A stretch of DNA of 64,000 nt from Cordilura impudica (taxonomy: Eukaryota > Arthropoda > Insecta > Diptera > Scathophagidae). The stretch spans positions 141,784,429 through 141,848,428 of the forward strand of contig OY821519.1 of the NCBI GenBank assembly GCA_963682025.1. The letters run 5' to 3'. The position numbers were made by a program, and so were the translations under genes. The notes beneath the pieces are model-generated. The model was not told the DNA's origin. It saw nothing but the letters and a program-made list of their open reading frames with translations, and did not search any database. Below are positions 11,641 to 22,905 of this stretch, one piece after another. Within the stretch, counting starts at the first letter, position 1; every line of letters starts with the position of its first letter.

Positions 11641-12110
11641 ATTAAAAAATTTTACAGGTACCGTAAAACATGGAAATGGTTCGGTATTTGTTTTGGGAGC
11701 GCATGGCGGCATCCGAAGTCTGAAAACTTATGTTTATTGATGGAAATATTGATAAATATTTGAACCTGAATATTCTATAAAAATAATAATGAAAGCAAGT
11801 GCTTTGCAGATGGAGTTAAATGACTCATTTATGTTTCAACAGGATAACGACCCGAAACACGGTACTTATCTTCAAGGAATGGCGTCTGTACCACACAAAA
11901 CAACTTAAAACTCCTTCTCAGTTACCCGATAGTGGCCCAATAGAGCACATTGGATCATCTTGGCCGCCAAATACGAAAATTGGAGATGAAAGGAACAACA
12001 AATCTAACAAAAATTATTTTGGAAGAATTGTTAAAAATTCCTAGCTCTGTAACGCATTTGACGCATAAATGCATTTCTGACTTCAAGAAATTATAAGAAA
12101 ACAAATGATA
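11640..12110 (+). pseudogene. Tc1-like transposase remnant
   Basis: Broken plus-strand frames give VKHGNGSVFVLGAHGGI near 11680-11720, then NDSFMFQQDNDPKH near 11820-11860, which is the second catalytic aspartate block of Tc1 transposases, and then QLPDSGPIEHI near 11925-11955, equivalent to the third acidic block PDLNPIEH. Frameshifts and stops lie between them. The N-terminal DNA-binding part and both terminal repeats are not recognisable. Confidence 0.85.
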
Positions 12111-12372
12111 CCAGACTACTATTTTTTTTTTTTTTTTTTTTTGTAGTTCATCTTTATTTATTGAATCTTCACATAGGTTTTTTGAACTAACAATAAGTTA
12201 TTCAAATCTTAAGACCAAAACTTAAAAATTAAATCCAGCCAGTGACAGACAAAATTTCATTTATTCTATATACATAATCTAATGATAAAAATATTAAATT
12301 GAAAAAAAAAATTTTTGTTAAAAATCAAAACATCTGTTAATATGCAGTATAAGTTTTTTGATTTTAATTTTA

Positions 12373-12380
12373 TTGTTTAC
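12373..12380. repeat. 8-bp target duplication of hAT element (left)
   Basis: TTGTTTAC here is repeated exactly at 14480-14487, immediately outside the two ends of the element 12381-14479. Eight bases is the usual duplication length for hAT transposons. Confidence 0.9.
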
Positions 12381-13244
12381 CAGTGTTGCCATTTTAGCAT
12401 TTTAGTTGCTAGATTTAGCAACTTATTTTGTCGTTTAGCATCCAAAATTTATGAAAAGATGCTAGATGCTAACTTAGCATCTTTTATTAATAAAAAGTTG
12501 CTTTTAGCATCTGTGATGATGTTACACACATCTTCATTTATCTTTATTTATTTCATTTATTCATCTTTATTTGTTTATATTTTTTTGTTTATTTTTGTTT
12601 ACTATATGCACATGCACATATTTATTTGTAATTAGTTGTTTACATTTATTTATTTTTTTTGCATATCTTTTCTTTTTATTCAACACATACCACAAAGTAC
12701 ACTAACCTTCGGTAAAGGGTTGAATTACAAAACAATAAATTATTGTGTAATTAAATATCACTGGAATGCAAAATGACAAATTTGTGAAAATTCAAATTGT
12801 GTCAATAACCCATGACAAATAGGAATGTCACTCAAATTTTGAGGGGAAAATTTTAAATTGATTATTGAACGTTTTCTGATTGGCTATTGAGCCCAACGTT
12901 CAAAATCAATGAATTTGTAATATGCGAATGTAAAGAAAAGAGAAGACTATTATTTAAATTAAGTAAAAATATTAAATTATAATGATATAAAAGACCAGCA
13001 TTTTAAAATAAATAAATCAATTATAATTCTGATTTGAAAGGGTTATAATTAAAACCAAACAGAGATTTTCTCTTTTTACTGGCATATTCTGCCAAAGGGT
13101 TCAAACATTGGCATAATCTGCCTACGTGCTATCTCTGTAAAACATTAAAAAAGTGCATCTAGCGTGCACGCGGGAACTGCTTTGAGGAAAGCACTTGACA
13201 AAATTCCTCCTGAGATTGGTCCGGTTCTCACCCAATCTTAGTGT

Positions 13245-13490
13245 CCTTTTGTACACCCTCATACACTATATGGCGATCCTGCCAAGCTAACACTATATGG
13301 CGACCCTGCCCCCTCATACACTATATGGCGATCCTGCCCCCATACATACACTATATTAAATTTAAATGCCACTATGTACGTAGATTGCTACAAGGCATAC
13401 ATTATATAACGGTCCAGCGATTTTTATAATATTTGGTGATCCTAGCTGGCGTCCCACCTACACTATATGGCGATCCTGCCTTTTACACTA
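13245..13490. repeat. Minisatellite of CACTATATGGCGATCCTGCC units
   Basis: At least five imperfect units contain ACTATATGGCGA(T/C)CCTGCC, at about 13264, 13291, 13319, 13400 (diverged) and 13460. They are separated by C-rich or diverged spacers of variable length. The region is clearly more GC-rich than its surroundings and lies wholly inside the hAT element. Confidence 0.85.
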
Positions 13491-13789
13491 TACATCTTTT
13501 TTTTTTATTTTTTTTTGTTTTCATTATTTTTGTATATGCGATTTTAATTTTAATTTGTAAACACCAACAACAGATTTTAATGAATTAAAAAGTCGATTGC
13601 CGAAAAATATTATTGGATTATAAAAATGCCAAAATTTTGAATACAAAACAGATTAAACCGGGTAAAAGAATCGATAACCAATGTATTAGAAGAGTTTAAA
13701 TTTAGATCATCTGAAACAGAAAAAATTCAAATCCAATGGAGTTACATCACAGAACAATATTGGGATACAACACTGAATACAACCTCTTT

Positions 13790-14110
13790 AAGGATTGAAG
13801 TTACCAAAAATTCTATTGCCGAAAATCCATTTAAAGAGTTATCAACATTTGTATTGTCTTTATTAGTTTTGTCTTTCTCAAAAGCCGAAGTTGAATGTTT
13901 GTTTAGTTTAATGGCGTTAGTTGAAAGCAAACTTTGAACAGAATAAAATCCGAGTTGTTATGTTCTGTAATACATATAAAAGGTTTGAAATTGAAAAATA
14001 GGTGCTGTTACACTTACAATATACCGAGCGATGTCTTTGATAAAAGTCGACCGTCAAAAAATATCAGAGCCAAGAAGAACTTGAAGATGAAGACATAACA
14101 GAAATATTAG
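13790..14110 (+). pseudogene. hAT transposase C-terminal dimerisation domain remnant
   Basis: The plus strand encodes LVLSFSKAEVECLFSLMALVESKL, then after a stop and frameshift IKSELLCSVIHIKGLKL and CCYTYNIPSDVF. The S-x-AEVE-x-x-FS pattern followed by a K-L-R-N-R-like stretch is the hAT C-terminal dimerisation region, which normally pairs transposase monomers. One frameshift and at least two stops are present. The catalytic acidic residues upstream are lost. Confidence 0.85.
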
Positions 14111-14487
14111 ACTCAATAAACCAATTATTGTAATATAATCGTATCTTTTGATAATGTAAATTCTGTTATATTTGAAATTAAAAAAATCCCTCTAAAATTC
14201 AAAATATTTAATTTAAAATTAAAAAAACTCAATTTGATGTTAAAAAAAAATTACAGATGAAATCCAAAAAAATTTTAATTCAAATTTAAAATATATAAAT
14301 CGAAAATTATGTTTTATATTAATTTTTCGATTTAAAAACCAAAGAATTTATTAATAAGTATTTAATTTTTCAATTGAAAAAATAATTTAGCATCTTTTTT
14401 TTTTTTTGACTCCAGTACGTTTTAGCATCTTTCTTTTTGCAATTTAGCATCTTTACAATTTCAAATTATGGCAACACTGTTGTTTAC

Positions 14488-16660
14488 CCTGTGAAAATAA
14501 AACAAATATACGAATAATATTAATTTTTCTTATTTTATTTTTTTTTTTTGTTAACTTATTTATAACTTTTGTTAATGAAATGTATGGAACGTACATGTTT
14601 TGTATTAAATATCCTTTATTTTTAAAAGTAACATCATATAAAATACATTAAGATGTTAGTTACGTAGTTTTAGTTAAAAAAAAAATTTTTATTTGATGTT
14701 TTTCCGTGCGCTCTGACGTATAATTAATATCTTGTTAGAAAAAAATTATCATACTCTTAGTTGAATATTACTAACAATTGGAATTTAACTGATTTTAAAT
14801 TCCATGTACGAGTACAATTATTGACAAAATACTCATTAAATTTAATCGCTATAATTTGACATAAAAAACAAGCCTTTAAATTTAAAATTAAAATAAACAG
14901 TACAAACAACACGCAACGTTAAACTACTTTTGTACTAAATAATTCATAAACAAACTCATCTACATCTACACCAAAACAACTAAGCGTCATATTTTACCTT
15001 GACTAAGCGGTCATAAGGCAGCAAAGGCGAAAAAATACGTTAACAAAAACATACATATATATATTTTTAAGAGTAATATTAAATATGTGCTCTTAGCAAC
15101 TCTTTAAGTATGTCACTAGTTCAAACTACTCTTTGAGTGTGTTTGAGTGGGAGTATTTAATGGATGACGTCATTGCTAAATTAATTAAATGGTTATTTGT
15201 TCTCTCTTTGAGTACAACTCTTTCTGTAATATTTGTTTACTCTTTGAGTGACATTACAGTTGAATATGCCTTTAAAGTTTTTTTTTGTGCTTAATAACTC
15301 TATTTTATAATAATCGCGTGTTATTCTTATTCATTCCAGTTAGCTTTCGTCTTTGATGTTTGTGGATTTTTATTGTACATTTTTTTTTCTTAGCTTCTGT
15401 ATTTTTATGGTGCGTGCGTGAACATGCAAATTAATTAAAAATATATGATAATGTATAAACGATTGACCTTGTTTCATAGTTCTTTAAAACACAATGGCCT
15501 TTCCTCCCTCATTTACAGTATTGCTAATATATAAAACAAGTTTTAAAAATCGTTCAAATTAAGAAAGATAGAATATCATTTTAAAATAATAGTAAAATCA
15601 GAATATAATCTTAATTTAATCGAAGAAAAAAAAATTCCAGAAAATTTATAAAGTTAGTCAGAAATATAAGCAAGACAAAGAAACTTTATTCCTTTTAACA
15701 ATTTATACTCTGTTTCCATGACATGTTACGTGTGAAATTCTGTGTTTATTTTGCGTTTGTTCTTCTTACAAAATTTTCGTTTATCTTAGGCGAAACATGT
15801 TATAGAAACAGGGTTTTAATCTTCAACGGGTTTTACTTGGTAATTTTATTTTAATATTTTTTCTTATGACTTTTGAGTTTGACGCTTTTAAGAATTTGTA
15901 TTAAAGTTCTTGATAAGTTGCACAATTGTAAGCTTTTTATTAAATTTTTTTTTAAACTAGTTATCGCGAGAGACTTAAAATATCTCCAAATTACCTTAAA
16001 CTCGATGTTATGAAAATCAAAGTCAAAAAGACAAAGTTCTATTCATTTAATCGAAAATTAGAGAAGAAAGCAGTCTAAGACATCCACGAAAAAAGGAGGT
16101 GTGTCCCTTAGGGATTTAACAAAAAAAAAAAAAAAAAAATAAAATGTCAAAGATTTTACTAAAAACCTGGAACAGGCATTAAACAAATTCGTTAAAACAG
16201 CTGTCAAAACCCTAATGTAGGGCATCAGAACAAGGCTTCAAAATGAATGAACCCACGAATATATCTGTAAATTTAAAAACGCCAGAATAATTTTTACATT
16301 GTTTTTATTTTATTATAATTTAAAAAAAAAAAACAGGTAGTTATATAACACAGTGCAACAGCCATTCTGGTAGAAAGAAATTCCAAGTCAGAGTGAAAGT
16401 ACTATCCCCTTTTATATTGTTTCCTTATCTTGATGTGTGTTTGCTTAGTTTTTCAGCTATTACTCAAGACAAATTGATAATTTCTATGTTCATTCTTCAG
16501 CGAATAGCTTGAGCAAATCAAGTTGGACTAATTTTATCGAATGAAATCTTTAAAAATTCTAATTTTCCCCTTTTTTTAAAAAAGATTTCTTGAATAACAT
16601 AACATATTCAGGACGTATAATTAATATTTATTAGTAGAGTAGAGGAGATGTATACGTATG
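14488..16660. other. Non-coding stretch, possible regulatory cluster inside
   Basis: No gene is supported. It is mostly AT-rich with poly-T and poly-A tracts. A cluster of ACTCTTTGAGT-like words lies at 15097-15255, listed separately. Confidence 0.5.
15097..15255. promoter_or_regulatory. Cluster of CTCTTTGAGT motifs around a CRE-like palindrome
   Basis: Within 160 bases the words CTCTTTAAGTA, CTCTTTGAGTG, GTTTGAGTGG, CTCTTTGAGTA and CTCTTTGAGTG recur, and in their midst is the full palindrome ATGACGTCAT (15164-15173), the CREB/ATF-type site. The words are seen directly. A regulatory role is inference; a decayed tandem repeat would look similar. Confidence 0.35.
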
Positions 16661-18886
16661 AGTGATATTTTAAATATTATAAATGACATGCAATCTATTG
16701 GCTTTACAACAACAAATACCATAACCCCAACTCATTACACTGCTACAAATAGCACATTACTGGACATATTTTTTGGCAGTAATACGAATAAAGTTTTGCT
16801 ATATGTCCAAACATGATCTTATTTTTCTGTCTTATGACTTCCGGCTGCAGTATGTATCCGAAACAGTTACTTATTATGACTTGCATAAAATAAACGATAA
16901 TGTTCTGACCCGTGAGTTTTACAGTATTGATTGGGATTCAATCTATTATATGCCCTCAGTGGATGATCAGCTCAATTTTTTAGAACACAACATACTAAAC
17001 GTTTTTAAAAGGTCAGTTCCAGCTAAAACGTTTAAACAGGACTTTAAGAATAAACCATGGTTCAGTAGGGAAATTAAAACGGCAATTGCTCGAAGAGATT
17101 TTGCTTATAAAAGGTGGAAAATTTTTAAAACTGATAATTTGCATATAGAATTTAAAAATGCACGAAGAGATGCTAATATGAAAATAAAAAATGCAAAATC
17201 TGAATTCTATTCGCATCGTTTTTCATCTGCAATCGGATCTAAGAAAACGTGGAGAGTCATACGTAAAATTGGTATAGGTAAATCACCTTGCAGAGTAGAA
17301 ACTGATGTTAACATTAATGAGATAAATAAGGCTTTCACAAAACTTCCAAATGTTCCTCCTAATGCCGGTTATTATGACCAAAATCTACCCTCTAATATTA
17401 GCTACAACCCATTTAGCTTTGATTGTGTATGTGAAGCAGATGTATTGTCCACATGTCTTGCTATTAAATCAATCGCAGTTGGGTTTGATGAACTTCACCC
17501 TAAATTTTTAAAAATAATTATCCACTAATTGTTACCATATATCACTTATATATTCAATAATATAATTACAAAATGCATTTTCCCTACAAACTGGAAGTTT
17601 GCTAAAATAATACCAATACCTAAATCTAGCAAAGAATATCGACCTATTGCCATCTTATCTTATTTATCAAAAGTATTTGAACGTTTACTCCATCAACAAT
17701 TAAATAAATTCATTAATGATAATAATTTATTAACGAACAGACAATCCGGATTTAGACCAAAGCACAGTTGCATAACGGCTTTAATTGATGTTTCTGAAGG
17801 AATACGGCGACGTATCGATGCTGGTGACGTAGCACTACTTGTTCTACTGGATCATTTCAAAGCTTTTGATATGGTAGATCATGATGTTCTTTAAAATAAA
17901 TTTAAAATAAATAAATTTCTCTTTATTTTCTACTCGATTGTTATCATCGTATTTATTAGGTCGCCGTCAGTCTGTCTTTGTAAATAATAAAACTTCTTAT
18001 TCTATACTTGGACCTCTACTTTTTACTATATATGTTAATGATCTACCTCGACAACTGCAATACTGTGATATACATATGTACGCTGACGATGTGCAACTCT
18101 ATGTCAGTAGTCACATCGATAATATAAACAATTGCATTAAAAATATTATCATGAAGCTTGAGAGAATCAACGGATGGGCAAATGCGAACGGACTGTGTCT
18201 AAATCCTCTCAAGTCTAAATGTTTAATATTAGCCAAAATAACATTGATCTTGCCCCAGGAGCCAATATTACTTCTGAATAATCAACGAATAAAAATAGTA
18301 CAAACCGCGAAAAATTTTGGTGTTACTTTTAAGGGCTCACTGACATGGTCTGACCACATAAACATTGCTTCAGGGAAAACTTTTTCACTGTTACGGACTT
18401 TATGGCATACCCAATACTTTACACCACAAAAAATTCGTATATTAATTGCTAAAACTTATCTCATCCCCACATTGTTATATGGATGCGAAATATATGCGAA
18501 AAGTGATTCCAGTAGTAGTACAAAAAATTCTATCAACGTATAACTCCATATTAAGATATGTTTTTAGCTTGGGAAAATATGACCACATTTCTCAGTACTC
18601 TAAAAAGCTTTATGGCGTCACCTTTTCTGATCTGTTGAACATTAGAACATTGATACTGTTACATAAGGTTATATTCACTCGCCATCCAATGTATCTATAT
18701 GGAAAATTTGAACTCACGCGCTCTGAAAGGACCAATGACATACGGCCTATTAAATACGAAAACTCTCTTTCAAAATTTCAATTCAATGTGAATTCAATCC
18801 GTCTTTGGAACTCGCTACCATCAAATCTTAAATTTATAAGCAACGCCAAACAGTTTAAGAAACAAATTTTTAAATTCTATGCATAA
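16661..18886 (+). pseudogene. CR1/Jockey-group LINE ORF2, 5'-truncated, several frameshifts
   Basis: Plus-strand frames join into a LINE ORF2. About 16661-16850 encodes the end of an endonuclease domain (TLLDIFFGSNTNKVL, SKHDLIFLSYDF). The linker follows to 17300, then the reverse transcriptase: motif 1 FAKIIPIPKSSKEYRPIAIL (17600), RQSGFRPKHSCITALI (17740), motif A LLDHFKAFDMVDH (17845), and motif C MYADDVQLY (18075, intact) with GWANANGLCLNPLKS after it. The thumb runs to 18886. Frameshifts or stops occur near 17528, 17894 and 18500, and the GVPQG region near 17990 is deleted. It is the same family as 30903-32000. The 5' endonuclease half is missing, as expected from incomplete reverse transcription. 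Confidence 0.9.
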
Positions 18887-19142
18887 TTTTATTTATTTAT
18901 ATTTTTTCTTCCTCTTTGCTTTGTTAGTCAATTTTTCCTTAACTTTTTTATATATTCGATGTTATGTATGATTTTAGTTATTTTCATATTCTGTTATTAT
19001 TATTTTTTTTTTTTTAATTTAATCATCATTATATTAAAGCAATTATAAAAACCAAACCAAAACCAGAATTGTTGAAGAATGAAATGAGAAATCATCAATT
19101 AAGTAATAACTTAAAAAATAAACAAAAACATCAAGATAAAGA
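18887..19142. other. LINE 3' flank, non-coding
   Basis: T-rich 3' untranslated-like DNA after the LINE, ending in an A-rich stretch near 19040-19140. No clear tail or duplication was found. Confidence 0.35.
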
Positions 19143-19836
19143 AACAAGTAGGAAAATTATAGTCGGTCTATATACGATACTACACCATGCGTTTAGAGAC
19201 CCTATCTCTTAGGCCCAACTAGTTGGTTATAAAAATAAGCATAAACCAAATTTGTTGCCTTTGAATATGAAAAGGTTCATATCGGATGCTATATTTATAT
19301 GGGGACTTGGTCAAAAATGGACTGATCCTGACCTAAATATATAAATATGGTTTTTTGATAGATTTAAGTGAAAATCGGGAAGCAGCTCTATATGGGGCCT
19401 ATGACTAAGAATTGTCCTATAGGGTTTATTTTTGAACTACTGGTTAATGGGTGTAATAAATATCACAAACCCAATTTTACCGAGATTTATAAGATAATTT
19501 GGATTTTATGACAAGTCAATTTTATAGGGGTCATTTGTGTGGGGATTGGGTCTGAACTTGCACCGATTTTCACCAATTTCAATAGCGTTATGCTAGGTCG
19601 GTGGAAGCTTATATACCAAATTTCATCAAAATATATTCCTATTTGCAACCTGTAGTTTAACTACAAGGTTTACATGGACACACAGACGGAAGGAAGGACG
19701 TCGCTAAATCAAGTCAGAAAGTGATTCTTAGTCGATCGGTATAATAAAAGATGGGTCTAGGTCAAATATTTTTGGTAGCTACAAACATCTGTACCAAGTC
19801 ATTATACCCTGACCACATAGTGGTATAGGGTATAAA
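19143..19836 (+). repeat. Dispersed repeat with GGTATAGGGTATA end, copy 1
   Basis: It starts with ACAAGTAGGAAAATTATAGT and ends with CACATAGTGGTATAGGGTAT. The same layout, with the inner phrases CTACAAGGTTTACATGGACA and GATGGGTCTAGGTCAAATAT, is found at 32360-33142. No coding sequence. It is a fly-type dispersed non-autonomous repeat whose superfamily I cannot assign. Confidence 0.75.
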
Positions 19837-19874
19837 AGACATGAAAGGGCAAGCCAAACTCTTTGGAGGTTTTA

Positions 19875-20367
19875 TGCTGAGTACACACGATGGAACATTA
19901 AGGGAAACATGCCGATGTTTCTGTTAATGTTTCATCGTGTGTAGCAATGTTTTATGTTTCAATTTTGGTTCCTCAAATATCAAATTATTTTGATATATTG
20001 TGTTTCCAAACTGAATGTTCCATCGTCTGTATCGATGTTTACTGTTTTTGCTCTCTTATTTCATTGAGAGCAGTCGTGCTGTAATGTTGCTTTGTATATC
20101 GGACTAAAGAAAATAAAAGGAAGACAAAAATGGCGAACATTTAAGATAATGAAAATTTTATAAACTAATATAAAAATTTATAAATTTTTGAAAATTTTAT
20201 AGCTGAATATAAAATCTATTTTCTTCCGCATATATTTCTTTAGTATGAACTAATATATTCAATAAACACACAGAACTTATGTTTCGTTTTTTGTTCCATC
20301 GTATTAAAAAATGGAAACATGTTTTTTTCGCATGTTTCTGTTTATGTTCCATCGTGTGTACTCAGCA
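19875..20367. mobile_element. Harbinger-like MITE with TTA duplication
   Basis: The ends TGCTGAGTACACACGATGGA and the exact inverse form terminal repeats of at least 25 bp and are flanked by TTA (19872-19874 and 20368-20370). A 3-bp TWA duplication is typical of PIF/Harbinger. The 493-bp interior repeats the words GTTCCATCGT and GAAACATG several times and encodes nothing. The superfamily is inferred from the duplication. Confidence 0.75.
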
Positions 20368-20572
20368 TTACTATGCTGGCCTTGAACTTTGGAATTTCTC
20401 ACCCACAGGCAATGAACCCGAAAATGTACCACAAAGTAATTAGTAGTAAGTCTTCTTTACAAAATACTGAAAAAAAAAAAAAATTATAATAAAAAAGTTA
20501 TAAGCAATTCAAACCCCTTCGTTAATTTTGGGCCACCCTGTTTTTATCTCTGCGAATGTTCTGTCATCAAAC

Positions 20573-21115
20573 TGCAGTCGCAAATATTAATAAGCTTTAG
20601 GTGGCCATAGGACGATCAGTATTGCAACTGGTGAAAATCAGAATATGTTCAGACCTTGTCCCCATACAAATAACCCCAATGAGATCGATTTAAATTATCC
20701 CAAGATCCAAATTATCATATTGATCATGGTCAAATTCTGTGCATGTGTGTTTATTATACCCACTAACCAATAGTCCAAAAATGGACTCTATAATCATTTT
20801 TAGTCGTAATCCCCATATAAAACTGCTTCCCGATCTTCATTTAAATCTACTAAAAACAAATTAGTTAGTGACCTTACTAAGTATGGTCATAATCGATCCA
20901 TTTTTCGAGCTAGTCCCCATATAAAAATAACAGCCAATACGCAGTTTTACATATCTATAGGCCACAAATTTATAAAAATTTCGTTTAATGCTTATTTTCT
21001 ATATCCAATTATGACCTAAGCAAAGTTGAACCGAAGATCTTTTCTGGGAACAACTGGCGTAGGGTATCGTTTAGTCGGTCTCAAGCGTTCATAATTTTCT
21101 TACTAGTTTTATTAC
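20573..21115 (-). repeat. Dispersed repeat, inverted partial copy
   Basis: Sequence phrases of the repeat at 19143-19836 and 32360-33142 occur here on the minus strand (AGCAGTTTTATATGGGGATT-like, and a terminal ACTAGTAAGAAAATTATGA at 21093-21113). It is truncated at its inner end near 20573. No coding content. Confidence 0.65.
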
Positions 21116-21290
21116 GATTTTTAATCATCCAGAGACATTGACTTTCAGCTAGTTTTATTAGATCTTCTGTGTATTCTGGAGAGATCTGTGTTACACGTGA
21201 TTTGAAGAATTTTCTAATATTTGCAAATGTAACTTTGTGAACATTGAAATGACTTAGGCACATCTCTCTAGTTTATATTGTCGGCATCAG
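21116..21290 (-). other. Unassigned short open frame
   Basis: The minus strand encodes a plausible-looking peptide with CLSHFNVHKVTFANIRKFF and DLIKLAESQCLWMIKNR. Amino-acid use is not low complexity. It abuts the end of a dispersed repeat, where the frame runs on into that repeat. It could be a scrap of a transposable-element protein or of an old gene. I do not recognise it. Confidence 0.25.
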
Positions 21291-22391
21291 TAAATTTATG
21301 CTCTGTTCACTATTGTCCATAATTTGAGGGATGCTTCTTTCCTTTCAGCTAAGCGAAACTAATATTTAAAATGATGGATAATTAATTTTTTTTCACATAT
21401 TTTCATTGTCTGTATATAATTGTGTAATTATACGTTTAACGACGACATTTTCCACTATATTTTGTAAATCATGACAAATTAAAAATTGAAAAAACAACTG
21501 TATTTATATATCATCGCCCACTTAGTTGATTGAGAATTGTGTGAATGCCAACACAAACAACTTTTTTCACTTTTTAGTAATCAATCAATCAGTTTTTATA
21601 TTAAATTATTATTTACCTTAATAATGTGTTTCACCTTTAAATTAAGTTTTCCCATAAATTTGTTTTTCAATTTTAAAAAAAATTTTTTATCGCTATTAGC
21701 ACAACAACAACATCTACACAGTAGATATGTTCTAAAGAAAATCGTGTATAAAATAGTCGTGTAAAAAGACACCTAAACACCTAGGTTAGTAAGTATGTGT
21801 TCCATATTTCTAAAAATAAAAAAAGAATCTTATGGTGTTCTAAAATGCCTGCCAAAGATAAAACTTTAATATGTTTCAAAAAATAATCCATAAAAATAAC
21901 AGCAAGAAAGTCCATAAAATAAATAATCAAAATTTAAGCACAAAATAAATTACTTATTTAGCAACTATCAGTGGATAATAAGTGCGCGCACTTTAATAAC
22001 CAACTGGGCCAACATTGCTTTCATCACTAAGTACGAACATCTGGCGTATTTCAATCCATTGGTTACTCCCATTTATTAATAACGTCTTCTAAAATTGATG
22101 TTATATTTAGAGTTTTTAATTTCTCGAGTTGCTTATACAGTTATTGATATTCATTTCTACAAATCTGAATATATCGTTAAATTGTTAATACACATTCCAC
22201 GACTGAAAAAATGATGCGCCAACCTTGTAGCAAAATTTTCAACCCTCGAAAATTAGTTGTATCATGAATTACATCTTCTTCGCAATGGTTTTTATTGCTA
22301 TCATCAATTGTTATAAGATTGACCAGATCTTCCTCTGCCTAAGGCTTATCAATCATATCGTCAATATCCACATTTTGCAAATCCATCACCG
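21291..22391. other. Non-coding AT-rich stretch
   Basis: No gene is supported. AT-rich sequence with short meaningless frames; nothing recognised. Confidence 0.4.
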
Positions 22392-22581
22392 TCAATTACT
22401 GTGGTAGAGTTAAAAAAGTTCTCTGTGATCTCAACGTAAATAAGTGACCGGGACCAGATGATATGCCAGCCTTGGTGCCGAAGCAGTTCTCTTCGACGCT
22501 AGCTAGTCCATTGGCCAACCTCTTCAGCTCTTCGTACCTTGCGGGAATCTTTCCCTCTTGGAATCTGCTCTGCGCTCTCAA
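22392..22581 (+). pseudogene. LINE reverse-transcriptase scrap
   Basis: The plus strand encodes GPDDMPALVPKQFSSTLASP followed by LANLFSSSYLAGIFPS, the SPGPDG...L..F...L..G..P block that opens the reverse transcriptase of CR1/Jockey-group LINEs. It is about 60 codons long with damage before and after. The longest open frame is on the opposite strand but has no such similarity. Confidence 0.7.
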
Positions 22582-22619
22582 CGGTGATGGAGAGCGTGAT
22601 TAATTACCATTGAAATAAA

Positions 22620-22901
22620 ATTTTGCTTAAAAACAATGTGACTTTAATTTGACCGCACAGACTAACAGTTTTCAAAACTTTTTAATAATTTTTTAAAAAC
22701 TCACTTTTATATGCATTTCAAAACGACTTCGCGTTTCATCATCAGCAATCACGATTAAACTTCAAGAGCAGCTTCAGTTGATTTTCGTAGACGAAGGGGC
22801 ATAAAAAACGAATAGAGGGGAAAAAGAAAACGAAAACAAAACAAAAACTTTGTCTATGGTTTTACATGCTAACCCAGGCGATTGAAAAGAAACGATTCTA
22901 C
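22620..22901 (-). mobile_element. Penelope-like element, 3' part separated by an insertion
   Basis: This is the continuation of the Penelope element at 25478-27240. If the inserted transposon 22906-25473 and one copy of ATAT are removed, the GIY-YIG reading frame stays open across the joint and runs into this segment (a GN-ICRIVSFQSPGLA reading). The rest, towards 22620, is 3' untranslated. The outer limit is approximate. Confidence 0.65.
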
Positions 22902-22905
22902 ATAT

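Larger units (their letters stand above)
12381..14479 (+). mobile_element. hAT-superfamily transposon, dead copy
   Basis: The ends are CAGTGTTGCCAT and its inverse ATGGCAACACTG, bounded by an exact 8-bp duplication TTGTTTAC. Both subterminal regions are crowded with TTTAGCATCTTT-like motifs (about five in 12390-12520 and three in 14388-14460), typical places for transposase binding. A transposase tail survives at 13790-14110. The middle carries a minisatellite (13245-13490). At 2.1 kb with only the C-terminal part of the gene, it is an internally rearranged copy. Confidence 0.92.

Noticed and set aside
13245..13490. CRISPR-like array
   Set aside because: Repeats are imperfect, spacers vary greatly in length, and the setting is a eukaryotic transposon.
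22396..22581. Minus-strand open frame of 61 codons
   Set aside because: The plus strand gives a clear LINE reverse-transcriptase block, so this is its antisense.
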